A stretch of DNA of 64,000 nucleotides. Source: Acidobacteria bacterium UBA2990. Lineage in GTDB: Bacteria > Acidobacteriota > Vicinamibacteria > Vicinamibacterales > UBA8438. Numbering within the stretch: the first letter of the stretch is position 1; the number at the start of each line of letters is the position of its first letter. The notes under the pieces were generated by a model that saw only the letters and a list, made by a program, of their open reading frames with translations, was not told the DNA's origin and searched no databases. Both the position numbers and the translations under genes were made by a program. The stretch spans positions 1-64,000 of the forward strand of contig DEAE01000005.1 of assembly GCA_002347025.1 (NCBI GenBank), in the 5' to 3' direction. Shown piece after piece: positions 43,143-52,215 of this stretch.

Positions 43143-45128
43143 TCAGGCGTTGTGATGCACAGCGGGTGTTTCTTGAGGAACCCGATTCAGTGCGGCTATT
43201 CCAGCAAATAGAAGAACTCCAGCAGCATCAAGAACCGGCACGGATATTCCAACTACGGACAGGGTCGGGCCCGGGGCGAGTAGGAGTGCAGCAGTCACAA
43301 ACATAGCTAGCCGAAGAGGTAGTGGAAGGACACTGCGTAGGTGTCCGGTGATTCCCGAAGCGAAGCAGAGGACACCGAGTGCCCCGATGGCGACCGGTGT
43401 AAACATAGCCAAGGGGCTGGCTGTTGCACCGGTCTCGGTTAGCATGAGCAACTCGGGTCGGTAGACGAAAATGTAAGGGAGAGTAAAACCGACTAGTGCG
43501 AAACGGAATGCGGCGAAGCTTGTCTTCATGATGTTGGTGCCAGCGATCGAGGCGGCGGCGTAACCGGCGAGAGCGACAGGGGGTGTCACCATGGACATCA
43601 TGCCGAAGTAAAAGATGAAGAGATGCGCAGCTAGGGGTACCACGCCTAGGTTTCCAAGCACGGGTCCGATTAATGTCGCGAGTAAAAGGTAACAAACGGC
43701 TGATGGCAGCCCCATGCCAAGAATGATCGACGACACCATAATCAGAACTAGAGCCAAGAAGAGGCTCTGTTCTGCGAGCGGAAGGATTGTTGCAGGTAAG
43801 CGAGTGCCAATGCCGGTCAGCGTTACGATTCCAATAATAATTCCAACTGAGGCTGAGGCGGCGACAAGTGAGACGACATCGCGAGATGACTTCACGAAAG
43901 CTTCGATAATGGCATTACCGGACAGCCTGGTCTCCGGTTGAAAAGCTCCAACGATAACGATTGCCAACAGCGCCATGCTGACTGCCCGAAAGGGAGTGTA
44001 GCCGAGAATCAATAGCGAAATTAAGGTACCGAGTGCCGTTACAAAGACTAGTCCTTCCATCCGTGACTTAACCAAGGGTGTCTTTTGTTCGGGTGGCTCA
44101 TTTGACTTGTTTGAGCTGTCCATCGTACTGCGCGCATGGAAGTGGGTGATCAGGAACAGCGAAAGGTAATAAAGAATAGCTGGAATTAATGCTGCTCTGA
44201 TGATCTGGAGATAGGTCACAGGTGGATCCACTATTTCCAGCATCATGTAGGCCCCGGCCCCCATGACCGGTGGCATCAGCGCGCCGCCAGAACTGGCGGC
44301 AGCTTGGATGCCGGCTGCGGTGGTCGCCTTGAAGCCGGCGCTTCGCATCATAGGGATGGTGAAGGTCCCTGTCGTTGCGGTATTGGCTACCGCACTGCCC
44401 GATAGTGAACCCATGAGCCCGCTACTCAGCACTGCAACCTTAGCCGGCCCGCCTGGGCTGGCGCCAAAAACAGACTGGGCAAAGTCGATAATGAAGCGAG
44501 TTGCACCCGTGGCGGCAAGAAAGGCACCAAAAATCACGAAGAGGAACACGTAGGTGAACATCACGCTTAGTGCAACGCCAAAAGTACCCTGTGCCTGAAG
44601 GAAGGCTTGCGCTACGATCCGCTCGATGGAGTATCCCCGATGCGGAAAAAACCAGTCTGGCATGCTAGGGCCAATGTAGGCGTATAGCAAGAAGAGACCG
44701 GAGAGTAATGGGAGAGCGAGGCCCAGCGAACGACGAGCAGCTTCTATAACCAGCAACAACCCGAGAACGCCTACTGCGATGTCTGTCGTGGTTTCGAATC
44801 CGGCTCGATTACCCAGCGATGAGCCATCTAACCAGAGGGTTTCGAAGAACGTTTCGTTTTGGACGATGATCCAGCCGCAGCAAGTGGTGGCCAACGCAGC
44901 TAGTGTGATGTCGGTGCTCCTGGCAACAGGGTGGTTCTTGAGGCTTGGGTGAACCGGTATGTTTAAGAAGCAAATGACCAGTCCTAGCATTGCGAAGACT
45001 GCTAGTTGTGGCTGTGGGGATAGGATGGGGTAATTGACTTGGACCAGCGTGAAAACACACAGTCCAACTGATAGCCAACGGGTTACAACCTGCCGGTCAC
45101 AGACCGCAGCAAGGCCGGGTTTAGTCAC
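43143..45128 (-). CDS. TRAP transporter fused permease (TAXI type)
   Basis: The 661-residue protein is highly hydrophobic, about 15-17 membrane helices, with the four-helix DctQ-like part fused to the larger DctM-like part. Landmarks are GLMGSLSGSAVANTATTGTF, AGIQAAASSGGALMPPVMGAGA, and the second repeat with ILGMGLPSAVCYLL and MSMVTPPVALA. The paired GxxxPP and GxGxPS type motifs identify a TRAP-TAXI permease. It starts at GTG 45128, one base into the receptor stop (TAGTG). It transports with sodium or proton an organic acid bound by the receptor. The substrate is unknown; the lipoyl-terpene operon follows after 134 bases. Confidence 0.9.
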   Translation of the reverse strand: MTKPGLAAVCDRQVVTRWLSVGLCVFTLVQVNYPILSPQPQLAVFAMLGLVICFLNIPVHPSLKNHPVARSTDITLAALATTCCGWIIVQNETFFETLWLDGSSLGNRAGFETTTDIAVGVLGLLLVIEAARRSLGLALPLLSGLFLLYAYIGPSMPDWFFPHRGYSIERIVAQAFLQAQGTFGVALSVMFTYVFLFVIFGAFLAATGATRFIIDFAQSVFGASPGGPAKVAVLSSGLMGSLSGSAVANTATTGTFTIPMMRSAGFKATTAAGIQAAASSGGALMPPVMGAGAYMMLEIVDPPVTYLQIIRAALIPAILYYLSLFLITHFHARSTMDSSNKSNEPPEQKTPLVKSRMEGLVFVTALGTLISLLILGYTPFRAVSMALLAIVIVGAFQPETRLSGNAIIEAFVKSSRDVVSLVAASASVGIIIGIVTLTGIGTRLPATILPLAEQSLFLALVLIMVSSIILGMGLPSAVCYLLLATLIGPVLGNLGVVPLAAHLFIFYFGMMSMVTPPVALAGYAAASIAGTNIMKTSFAAFRFALVGFTLPYIFVYRPELLMLTETGATASPLAMFTPVAIGALGVLCFASGITGHLRSVLPLPLRLAMFVTAALLLAPGPTLSVVGISVPVLDAAGVLLFAGIAALNRVPQETPAVHHNA

Positions 45129-46111
45129 TAGGGCCAGATTCCGATCTCTTGGTAGAAGCGAATGGCTCCAGGGTGAAATTCGGTGCCGGTATCGCGCACG
45201 ACGTTATTCGGGTTGATGGCGCGGCCGGCTGCATGTTTCTCGATGACACTCTCACGTTGCTCGTAGAGAGTTTTTGTGACGTTGTAGACAAGGCTCTCAT
45301 CAGTATTGGCCGATGCAATTAAATGCATAGAACCTACATCTAAACCCTCGAAGGCTTCGGTTTGGCCGCGATAAGTGTCTGCTGGAATCGTGGCAGGTCT
45401 GAAGAAGAGATAGTTCTCAATGAGCTGTTGTTTTGCCTCTTCTTGGAAAGGAATAAAGTGGATGTCCTGTGATGCTGAGGCTTGGGTGATGGAGGCGGTC
45501 GGCACCGCCCCTCCGACAAACGCAGCAGCAGCTGACCCGTCGGCGATCAAGTCGACTGCGCCAGATTGGGTGGCATTAAGGGGGGTGAAGTCGTCATAGG
45601 TGATGTCGTGGGCTCCGAGCAACGGTCCGACGAAATATTCGAAGCCGGCACCTGCTGGTCCGACACTTACCCGGTTGCCCCGGAGGTCGGCAATGGTCTC
45701 AATATCTGAACTGCTTGGAGTGATGAAGAGAGCCACATTCGGAGCCAGTGTCATGACTGTGCGCATCGGGTAGGCTTTGTCCCAGCCCTCCGCACCCCTA
45801 ACGGCAAAGTATGTGATGGCTGCGTTCGACATTGCGAAGTCGAGTTCGCCAGTGTCGAGCCGTCTGATGTTTTCTTGTGACCCGCTGGTGGCCTCGGCGG
45901 TTGTGCTCCAGCCGAACTCAGTGCCGAACTCGTTGAGAACTTCGGCAAGGGCACTGCCAACAACAAAAAATGCGCCTCCCGGGGGCGCGGTGCCAACGCT
46001 CAAGAAAACTCTCGATGGACTTGCGGTGGTTCCGGGCTCGCTGTTGCTTCCACCGCATGATGCGGCGAGTGCGACTAACACTAACACTACGAGAGATTTT
46101 TTTCGCCCCAT
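45128..46111 (-). CDS. TAXI-family TRAP solute receptor, probable lipoprotein
   Basis: The 327-residue protein begins MGRKKSLVVLVLVALAASCGG; the Cys at 19 could be lipidated, though the lipobox is not perfect. The mature part VFLSVGTAPPGGAFFVVGSAL is the TAXI (TRAP-associated extracytoplasmic immunogenic) opening; SVGPAGAGFEYFVGPLL and PADTYRGQTEAFEGLDVGSM follow. It binds an organic anion in the periplasm for the permease encoded next. The start at 46111 was chosen because GAGGTG sits nine bases upstream; a GTG at 46123 is an alternative. Confidence 0.88.
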   Translation of the reverse strand: MGRKKSLVVLVLVALAASCGGSNSEPGTTASPSRVFLSVGTAPPGGAFFVVGSALAEVLNEFGTEFGWSTTAEATSGSQENIRRLDTGELDFAMSNAAITYFAVRGAEGWDKAYPMRTVMTLAPNVALFITPSSSDIETIADLRGNRVSVGPAGAGFEYFVGPLLGAHDITYDDFTPLNATQSGAVDLIADGSAAAAFVGGAVPTASITQASASQDIHFIPFQEEAKQQLIENYLFFRPATIPADTYRGQTEAFEGLDVGSMHLIASANTDESLVYNVTKTLYEQRESVIEKHAAGRAINPNNVVRDTGTEFHPGAIRFYQEIGIWP

Positions 46112-46322
46112 TCCTTTGTTCACCTCAAAATCTGGAGAATTGGTTGGCCGTGATCCGAGTCCACCTGCTCAATTTGGGCAGAAAAGGAAAGGGACCCCAC
46201 GGTTTCACCGGCTCTTGATCCTACACTAATTGGCTCATTTGCATTTCCGAGCGACGGCAATGCGAGGATCCCAACGTTGGCATGTAGACATACTGATATG
46301 CCAGATTGGCTGTGCATGATTC

Positions 46323-47636
46323 CTAAAGATGGGGAGGCGCCTCGATTACGAAACGACGTGCCTTCATCTCGAACCTGGGTAGCGTTCCTGGCTCAACGAC
46401 GGTTAGTGAAATTGAGATGCCCATCGCCTCACGGAGGACTTGGGCGATTCTTAGTCTGAGCCTGTCTGGATTTTGAATATTGGGGACAAACTCGAGTGCG
46501 ATTGTGAGATCCAGAAGTGCATCGCGGTTCGAAACTGTTGAACGGTACTCCAACACTTCCGGAAAACCACGTAATACTGACTCAACCGCAGTTGGATATA
46601 CATTGACACCTCTGACACAGACCATGTCGTCTGTACGCGACAGGATGCCGCCTTCGATACGGGCCAGGGTTCGGCCACATTTGCAAGGCTCAGGTGTAAT
46701 TCGGACGATGTCGCGGGTGCGATATCGGAACACCGGGCTGGCTGCACGACCCAGATTGGTTATAACCAGCTCACCGGTCTCGCCTGCGGATACCGGGTCT
46801 GTCGAGTTTGGGTCAATTACTTCGCAAACGAAATCTCGTTCGTTGAGATGTAGTGTACCGGGCACCTCACGGCACTCGAAACTTACTGGTCCGGTTTCGG
46901 TCAACCCATGGTGATCGATAACTCTGGCATCCCAGCCTTCCTGAATTTGGTCCCGAGTGGCTGGAATGCTTCCTCCCGGCTCCCCAGCGACGATGACTGT
47001 GTTAACGGTAGTCTTAGCAAGGTCAGGGAGTCCGGCCTGTTGTGCCACCTCGATTAATCTTAGAGCGTAGGTTGGTGTGCAACAGATCACCGTGGGCCGA
47101 ACGGTGTGAATGAGATTGAGGCGAGTTTCGCTTGACATCCCACCACCGGAGACACAAAGGGCTCCGATCTGGGTTCCAGCATCGAAAGCTGACCAGAAGC
47201 CCAGAAATGGTCCGAAGCCGAAAGGAAAAAATATGGTGTCCGTCGCGGTGACGTGCGCGGCGCGGTAGACCGCCTTCCAGCAGTCGATCACCCATTGCCA
47301 ACTCTCGTTGGTATCCAGCCAGCGGAGTGGATGTCCCGTAGTGGATGAGGTTTGGTGGTAGCGCGTATAGCGGTCTAGTGGATAGGTATATGCGGTTCCC
47401 CAGGGAGGATTCTGTAGCTGGTCGGCAGCTAGCTCTTGCTTGGTCGTTAGGGGTAGCGCCGCCAAGATGTCAGCTGGAGCCAGCGCGTTTGTGTTTATTC
47501 CTGCTCCATCGAATTTGTGCGTGTAGAAGGAGTTTGCGCCGTAAATTTCTGCCAGTAGGGTCGCTAAGCGGCCCTGCTGCCATGACACGATTTGAACGCG
47601 GGATTCACTCTCTCCGTGGCCTGGTGCAGAGGTCAT
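46323..47636 (-). CDS. Phenylacetate-CoA ligase-like AMP-forming enzyme (PaaK type)
   Basis: The 437-residue adenylate-forming enzyme has the A3 loop YHQTSSTTGHPLRW, then CCTPTYALRLIEVA, VAGEPGGSIPATR and DHHGLTETGPVSFEC. The A7 RYRTRDIVRITPEPCKCGRTLARIEGG-type region contains the PaaK zinc-like CxC motif (PCKCGRT), and ends with the C-terminal mobile domain RFEMKARRFV. The length and CKCGRT motif indicate a PaaK/aryl-CoA ligase. The acid it activates is unknown. Its start overlaps the thioesterase stop (ATGA). Confidence 0.87.
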   Translation of the reverse strand: MTSAPGHGESESRVQIVSWQQGRLATLLAEIYGANSFYTHKFDGAGINTNALAPADILAALPLTTKQELAADQLQNPPWGTAYTYPLDRYTRYHQTSSTTGHPLRWLDTNESWQWVIDCWKAVYRAAHVTATDTIFFPFGFGPFLGFWSAFDAGTQIGALCVSGGGMSSETRLNLIHTVRPTVICCTPTYALRLIEVAQQAGLPDLAKTTVNTVIVAGEPGGSIPATRDQIQEGWDARVIDHHGLTETGPVSFECREVPGTLHLNERDFVCEVIDPNSTDPVSAGETGELVITNLGRAASPVFRYRTRDIVRITPEPCKCGRTLARIEGGILSRTDDMVCVRGVNVYPTAVESVLRGFPEVLEYRSTVSNRDALLDLTIALEFVPNIQNPDRLRLRIAQVLREAMGISISLTVVEPGTLPRFEMKARRFVIEAPPHL

Positions 47637-48088
47637 GCCTTTGTTCCTTCGGTTGTTGCCACTTCAAAGCAATCGGCGATTTCAGAAGGAATAGAGATGC
47701 CTCGCATTGGTTTTCCTGGGCAGCTGCTTACGCAGGCTACTGAGAGTGTTCCACGGGCAGCCGTCTGGCCATTTTTCACGATAGTAGCGCTGTAGGATAG
47801 GCTCTTGGTTGATTTCCTAGTTATTTGAAGGTGTACCTCAAATTCATCTGGGAATCTTAGTGGCTTGAAAAACTCAAAGCCTGCAGCTACCCTTGGAAAG
47901 CCGACTTGTGCGTCCTGGTGGGCTATGTTTAAACCGGCTGCCCGCCACATAGCATGTTCGGCTTCTTCCATATAACGGAAGAACACACTGAAGTGGACTA
48001 TACCTGCAGCATCGGTTTCGTAGAATTGAACGCGTCGGGTAAGACAGAACTCGCTGATCACGGTTTGTTTTAGGAGGAACCCTTCCAC
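47633..48088 (-). CDS. Hotdog-fold acyl-CoA thioesterase (4HBT type)
   Basis: The 151-residue protein has the 4-hydroxybenzoyl-CoA thioesterase pattern: RRVQFYETDAAGIVHFSVFF with the catalytic Asp, then RYMEEAEHAMWRAAGL and later EFFKPLRFPDEFEVHLQI. It hydrolyses an acyl- or aroyl-CoA and follows the flavoprotein gene. The start is GTG 48088; no good ribosome site. Overlap with the PaaK-like gene suggests the two set the CoA level of the same acid, as synthetase and thioesterase. Confidence 0.88.
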   Translation of the reverse strand: MEGFLLKQTVISEFCLTRRVQFYETDAAGIVHFSVFFRYMEEAEHAMWRAAGLNIAHQDAQVGFPRVAAGFEFFKPLRFPDEFEVHLQITRKSTKSLSYSATIVKNGQTAARGTLSVACVSSCPGKPMRGISIPSEIADCFEVATTEGTKA

Positions 48089-48169
48089 AATGGGTGATAA
48101 GGTGTTCTCTCGCTGCAGTTAGTTAAAAGATGACTGCATCCTCAGTTGGTTGGTTTTCCTGTCTTGTCA

Positions 48170-49417
48170 CTATTGCCCCATTGGATCAGGAACAGGGCTG
48201 ACCCGGCTCCGGTAGCCAGCTAGGGCCGCAAACAACTGTTGCAGGTCCTTATAGACGTTTCCGACCAAGGCATCCACAAGCTGGGGCTGTAATTCAGGGT
48301 ATTTGCCGATGAACTCCCCGAAGTTAAACGTCCGGTCGTAGAAGGAAAGAACGAGATGGCGAAAGCTGTCAAGGCCATGCCGAATGTCCCTCTCGTAAGT
48401 CTCAAACATGTTAGCCGAGAGATCGCCTGTATCAAGTGAGGCATGAATTGCATCGGCTGCTAGTTCCCCGCTCTTTAAGGCGAGAAAGACGCCAGATGAA
48501 AATACCGGATCGAGAAACGAAAAGGCATCTCCGACTAAGCAGAATCCGTTGCCTGCAGCTCGTGTGCCTCGGTAGCTGAATTCGCCCGTTACACGCGTGG
48601 GCCCCAGGTAAGTGCCTGGCGCTAGATGTTCTCGGATCCACTGGCACCCCTCCACTTCCCTACAGAAGATAGCTTCAGGGTCCCGAGTGTCTCGGTAGAG
48701 ATAATCAGCCTCGGCCACGACTCCGACACTGACTGTGTCATTGACCAGCGGAATGTACCAAAACCATCCCTTGTCTGGGATGTAAGCGACCGTGGTCGCT
48801 CCTGCGTCGAGTCCTGGGTCTCTGATAGCACCTTTAAAATAAGTGAAAATTGCGATCTTGTTCAGCTCTGGGTCTCTGCGTTTCCAACCAAGCTTGCTAG
48901 CCAACAGAGTGTCTCGGCCAGAGGCGTCAACGACCACGCTGGATCGAAAGGTCTCACTGCCCCCTCCGGCGATGTGGGCTCGCACGCCAACGACTTGGCT
49001 GCCTTCGGTCAGGACGTCGCGTACCACAACCCCTTGCCGAATATCGGCGCCGGTTGCCCCGGCGTTTTCCAGCATCATCTTGTCAAAGTCACTGCGAAGA
49101 ATCTGCCAAGTGGTGGCGCAGTCGTGCTTGATAGTTTCGAAAAAATAAAACGGGTGCGAGATTTTTCCGCTGGTGGATACAAATTGTACACTTTGCTTCA
49201 GTGGGCTTCCGGATCGTTTAAGCCACTCGAGGACGCCTAGCCTTTCAAACGTGAACCAGGTATAAGGCATCAGCGATTCTCCGACGTGATACCTCGGAAA
49301 TGTTTCACGTTCTAAGAGTATTACTCGACGTCCGTGCTGTGCCAATACCGTTGCGGTGGTGGCGCCGGCTGGTCCGCCACCGATCACGATTACGTCGTAG
49401 TTCGAGGAACTGGCCAT
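48170..49417 (-). CDS. FAD-dependent oxidoreductase of the halogenase/geranylgeranyl-reductase group
   Basis: The 415-residue protein has the FAD motif VIGGGPAGATTATVLAQ (residues 11-27), RYHVGESLMP, VVDASGRD and CLVGDAFSFLDPVFSSGV. The segment KGWFWYIPLVNDTVSVGVV fits the WxWxIP motif that marks flavin-dependent halogenases and blocks ordinary monooxygenase turnover. A Lys74 in SPLKQSVQF sits where the halogenase catalytic Lys is expected. The related geranylgeranyl reductases and plain hydroxylases are the alternatives. The gene lies 81 bases upstream of the thioesterase gene on the minus strand. The substrate is probably an aromatic or acyl-carrier-bound intermediate. Confidence 0.83.
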   Translation of the reverse strand: MASSSNYDVIVIGGGPAGATTATVLAQHGRRVILLERETFPRYHVGESLMPYTWFTFERLGVLEWLKRSGSPLKQSVQFVSTSGKISHPFYFFETIKHDCATTWQILRSDFDKMMLENAGATGADIRQGVVVRDVLTEGSQVVGVRAHIAGGGSETFRSSVVVDASGRDTLLASKLGWKRRDPELNKIAIFTYFKGAIRDPGLDAGATTVAYIPDKGWFWYIPLVNDTVSVGVVAEADYLYRDTRDPEAIFCREVEGCQWIREHLAPGTYLGPTRVTGEFSYRGTRAAGNGFCLVGDAFSFLDPVFSSGVFLALKSGELAADAIHASLDTGDLSANMFETYERDIRHGLDSFRHLVLSFYDRTFNFGEFIGKYPELQPQLVDALVGNVYKDLQQLFAALAGYRSRVSPVPDPMGQ

Positions 49418-49578
49418 GATCTCAAACTTTCTTATGCAAGGCCGCCATGCTTTGTCAGGGTGGGGATGGATGTTCTGGTTTAGGTAAGTTTGGACCCTAG
49501 GAGGTTGTCGGTGTTTTGTTCCATGTTACATTAGCCAAGTGTGGTATTTAGTGGATCTTTGTCTCTAGTTCAAGTTGC

Positions 49579-50910
49579 CTATGTGTACCTGAGATTGAGG
49601 TGCTCTGGCAAAAAGAACCGAGGTAGCAAGCTGTCGACTCGGAGCAGCCCTTCTCGAGTAAGTTCAATCTGATCGGCGTCGGCCGCCCTCAAATATCCAT
49701 CATTAGTCAGCGAATTCAGTGCTCCGGCAAACCGGGCTACTACATCCACTTTATATTTGGACCTGAAATAGGCTGGACGGATAGTCCCGAGTTTGAGCTG
49801 CAAAACAAACTCTCTAATAAGACGTTCTTGGTCTGTTGGCCGAAATGCACGATTCAGCGGGATCTCTCCGCGCTGGACGGAGGCAGCGTAGCTCCCCCAA
49901 TTATCCAGATTTTGCATGTGAATCCCATTGATGTGACCAAATGAGGCTACCCCCAAGGCTGCAAGGTCGGCACCTTGCCAGAGCTGATCCCGGTAAATGA
50001 ACTGTGTCTTTTTTGGGTCTTTGACTGCGGTGTAGGCGCTACCTACGGAGTATCCTGCTTCTTCGAGTGCGTCGAACGCCTCTTGCACCCAGCGCCTTTT
50101 GGTTGACCAGTCCGCAACCGACTCGTGAAATTGCCCGGCCCCTTCTAATAAATCGTTGCTAATGGTGGTGTTGTAGGGAAGTTCCATTTGGTAAATGGTC
50201 ACGCTATCTGGACTAAGTCCGATTGTTTGTTCAACAGCAGCGTGCCATTTTTTGTCGCTGTCACCAAGCATCCCTGCTATTAGGTCGATGTTTACCTGCG
50301 GGAAGTCCAGAGATCGAGCGAATTGGTAAGCTCGGAATACTTCGGCTGATCGGTGGGCACGGCCGTTGAGTTCCAGAATGTCATCATCGAAGTGCTCGAT
50401 GCCAAGACTGAGTCTGGTGATACCCATGTCCCGAATGGCCCTTAACTTCGGTTCAGTCAGAGTGCCTGGCTCACATTCAAATGTGATTTCTTCAGCGTCA
50501 GTCCAAGGGGCTACTTTGGATAAGCGCTCAACAAGGCTGCGGAGTTGTCTGACCGAGAGAAATGAAGGGGTGCCGCCGCCGAAATAGATAAATCGCAACG
50601 GCCTGCCTGCGACTGCGGGCTGTGTGCTATAGAGTTCCCACTCCCTTCCCAGCATGTCGAGGTATTCCGAAACTTCGTCAGCGTTTTTGCCCGTGTAGAC
50701 ACGGTAATAGCAGAAATGACACCGCTTCCGGCAAAACGGGATGTGTAAGTACAAGCCAAGCGGGACATCTGCTGGCCTATGCATCAGCGCTGGTAACGCA
50801 TCGCTTTTAACTGCATCCTGTGTCCAGAGCGAAAATGGGGGATAGTTGGCCACGAAGTAGCTGCCAACCTCGGTGTGCTCAGCGCCTGGCAATTGGTTCG
50901 TTTCAACCAT
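49579..50910 (-). CDS. HemN/HemW-like radical SAM protein
   Basis: The 443-residue protein has the cluster motif LHIPFCRKRCHFCYYRVYTG (Cys60, 64, 67), RFIYFGGGTPSFLS and TFECEPGTLTEPKL. The layout is that of HemW/coproporphyrinogen III oxidase-like proteins, but the position after the third Cys is CYY rather than the usual CDF or CAF. Such variants are often methyltransferases or heme-utilisation enzymes. I started at ATG 50910, as the TTG one codon earlier is weaker. Its neighbours are a flavoprotein and CoA genes, so a role in modifying that pathway is possible. Heme handling is the alternative. Confidence 0.83.
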   Translation of the reverse strand: MVETNQLPGAEHTEVGSYFVANYPPFSLWTQDAVKSDALPALMHRPADVPLGLYLHIPFCRKRCHFCYYRVYTGKNADEVSEYLDMLGREWELYSTQPAVAGRPLRFIYFGGGTPSFLSVRQLRSLVERLSKVAPWTDAEEITFECEPGTLTEPKLRAIRDMGITRLSLGIEHFDDDILELNGRAHRSAEVFRAYQFARSLDFPQVNIDLIAGMLGDSDKKWHAAVEQTIGLSPDSVTIYQMELPYNTTISNDLLEGAGQFHESVADWSTKRRWVQEAFDALEEAGYSVGSAYTAVKDPKKTQFIYRDQLWQGADLAALGVASFGHINGIHMQNLDNWGSYAASVQRGEIPLNRAFRPTDQERLIREFVLQLKLGTIRPAYFRSKYKVDVVARFAGALNSLTNDGYLRAADADQIELTREGLLRVDSLLPRFFLPEHLNLRYT

Positions 50911-51069
50911 CAATTAAACTATACATTAAGGAAACCATCGAATCTGCAGTTCCGATGCTCCCTGAATGCTTGGCCTCCATTTGTCGTTTTCCGAACTCAG
51001 AGTTACAGGTGATCGCTTCTAGTGCTGAGTTTGCTGTCCGCTGTGATAACCCTGTGATTGGGTGTCGAT

Positions 51070-52215
51070 TTAGCCGAAGCAGTACAAGATGCCATCTTCA
51101 GAGCCAATAACAAGTCTAGATTCGGCAATCGCTGGAGATGCTACTAGCGGAGCTGCGGTGTCGAATTCCCACAGTTTCTCCCCAGTATCCAGGTCTAGCA
51201 CATAAAGACGTCCGTCACTTGAACCGGCGTAGATGCGGTTGCCACTTGCGGCAGGTGAGGAGTCGACACGGGCCTGTGTTGTGAAAGTCCATAGGGCTTC
51301 TCCCGTGTGTTCATCTATAGCGTGCACCATTTTGTCCCGCCCGCCAATCACAACCGTATCTTGGGTTGCCAAAGCTGAGGAATAGAAGGGAAAGTGGCGC
51401 CGTGGATGCTCATACTGCCAGAGCAGCTCGTGTGTTTTGAGGTCGATCCCAACCACCTCGTTGTCGAAGGTGCCGAAGAAGACTTTGCCGTCCGTAATAA
51501 CAGGCGATGCGGCTGTGTACGCGCCAGCCGAAAGGCTTACCACTTCTTGGCCATCGCTTACGCGCACGCCGTGAAACAGTTCGTCGCAACCGCCAAAATA
51601 GGCGATTCCATCCCAGACTGCCGGGGTGGCGTGGACATAGTTGAGGGTTTCATATTTCCATATCAACTCACCATCGGTGATGCCGAGGGCGTAGAGATAG
51701 CCGTCATAGGAACCAATGAGCACCCGGTCGCCTATGATTACTGGAGATGATTTAATCTCTCCCATGGTCTCGAATGTCCACCGGGCGATACCTGTTTCCG
51801 TGTCGACCGCATGAAAGGTGCCTCCGAGGTCGCCGATGAAAACGAGGTCGCCCGTGACTGCCGGTGATGACTCACCTATACCCATGTCGCCAGTTTGGTA
51901 TGTCCAGCGCTCCGCTCCTGTGTCGAGGTCTAAGGAGATCAAGGTGCCAGCCCAAGTTCCCACGTAGACTGCTCCTCCGGAAATCGCTGCTGATGAATCA
52001 ATGGCTTCGTCGGCTTCGTAAGTCCATTGCAGTGTGAGGTCGGCCGGTAGGGTTGATCCGGAGACTCCGGATAGCGACGGATTTCCACGAAACTGAGGCC
52101 AGGCGTCAGCGGGGGTTGTTGATTCAGAGGCTGATCCGCTTCCTTGGGTACTGGCCAGTGTTTGTGCAAGCAAAACCAGGAATGGCAATATTCGAACCGT
52201 CTTCAGAAGGCACAT
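51070..52215 (-). CDS. Secreted PQQ-like beta-propeller protein, third copy
   Basis: The 381-residue protein has a signal peptide (LPFLVLLAQTLASTQGSG) and mature opening AWPQFRGNPSLSGVSGSTLP, then regular blades: SLDLDTGAERWTYQTGD, AVDTETGIARWTFETMG, GIDLKTHELLWQYEHP, AIDEHTGEALWTFTTQ and VLDLDTGEKLWEFDTAA. It forms an eight-bladed-type propeller in the periplasm. GGAG lies before the ATG. It overlaps the 3' end of the iron alcohol dehydrogenase gene by 13 bases, and may be a BamB-like scaffold or a PQQ-dependent partner. Confidence 0.87.
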   Translation of the reverse strand: MCLLKTVRILPFLVLLAQTLASTQGSGSASESTTPADAWPQFRGNPSLSGVSGSTLPADLTLQWTYEADEAIDSSAAISGGAVYVGTWAGTLISLDLDTGAERWTYQTGDMGIGESSPAVTGDLVFIGDLGGTFHAVDTETGIARWTFETMGEIKSSPVIIGDRVLIGSYDGYLYALGITDGELIWKYETLNYVHATPAVWDGIAYFGGCDELFHGVRVSDGQEVVSLSAGAYTAASPVITDGKVFFGTFDNEVVGIDLKTHELLWQYEHPRRHFPFYSSALATQDTVVIGGRDKMVHAIDEHTGEALWTFTTQARVDSSPAASGNRIYAGSSDGRLYVLDLDTGEKLWEFDTAAPLVASPAIAESRLVIGSEDGILYCFG

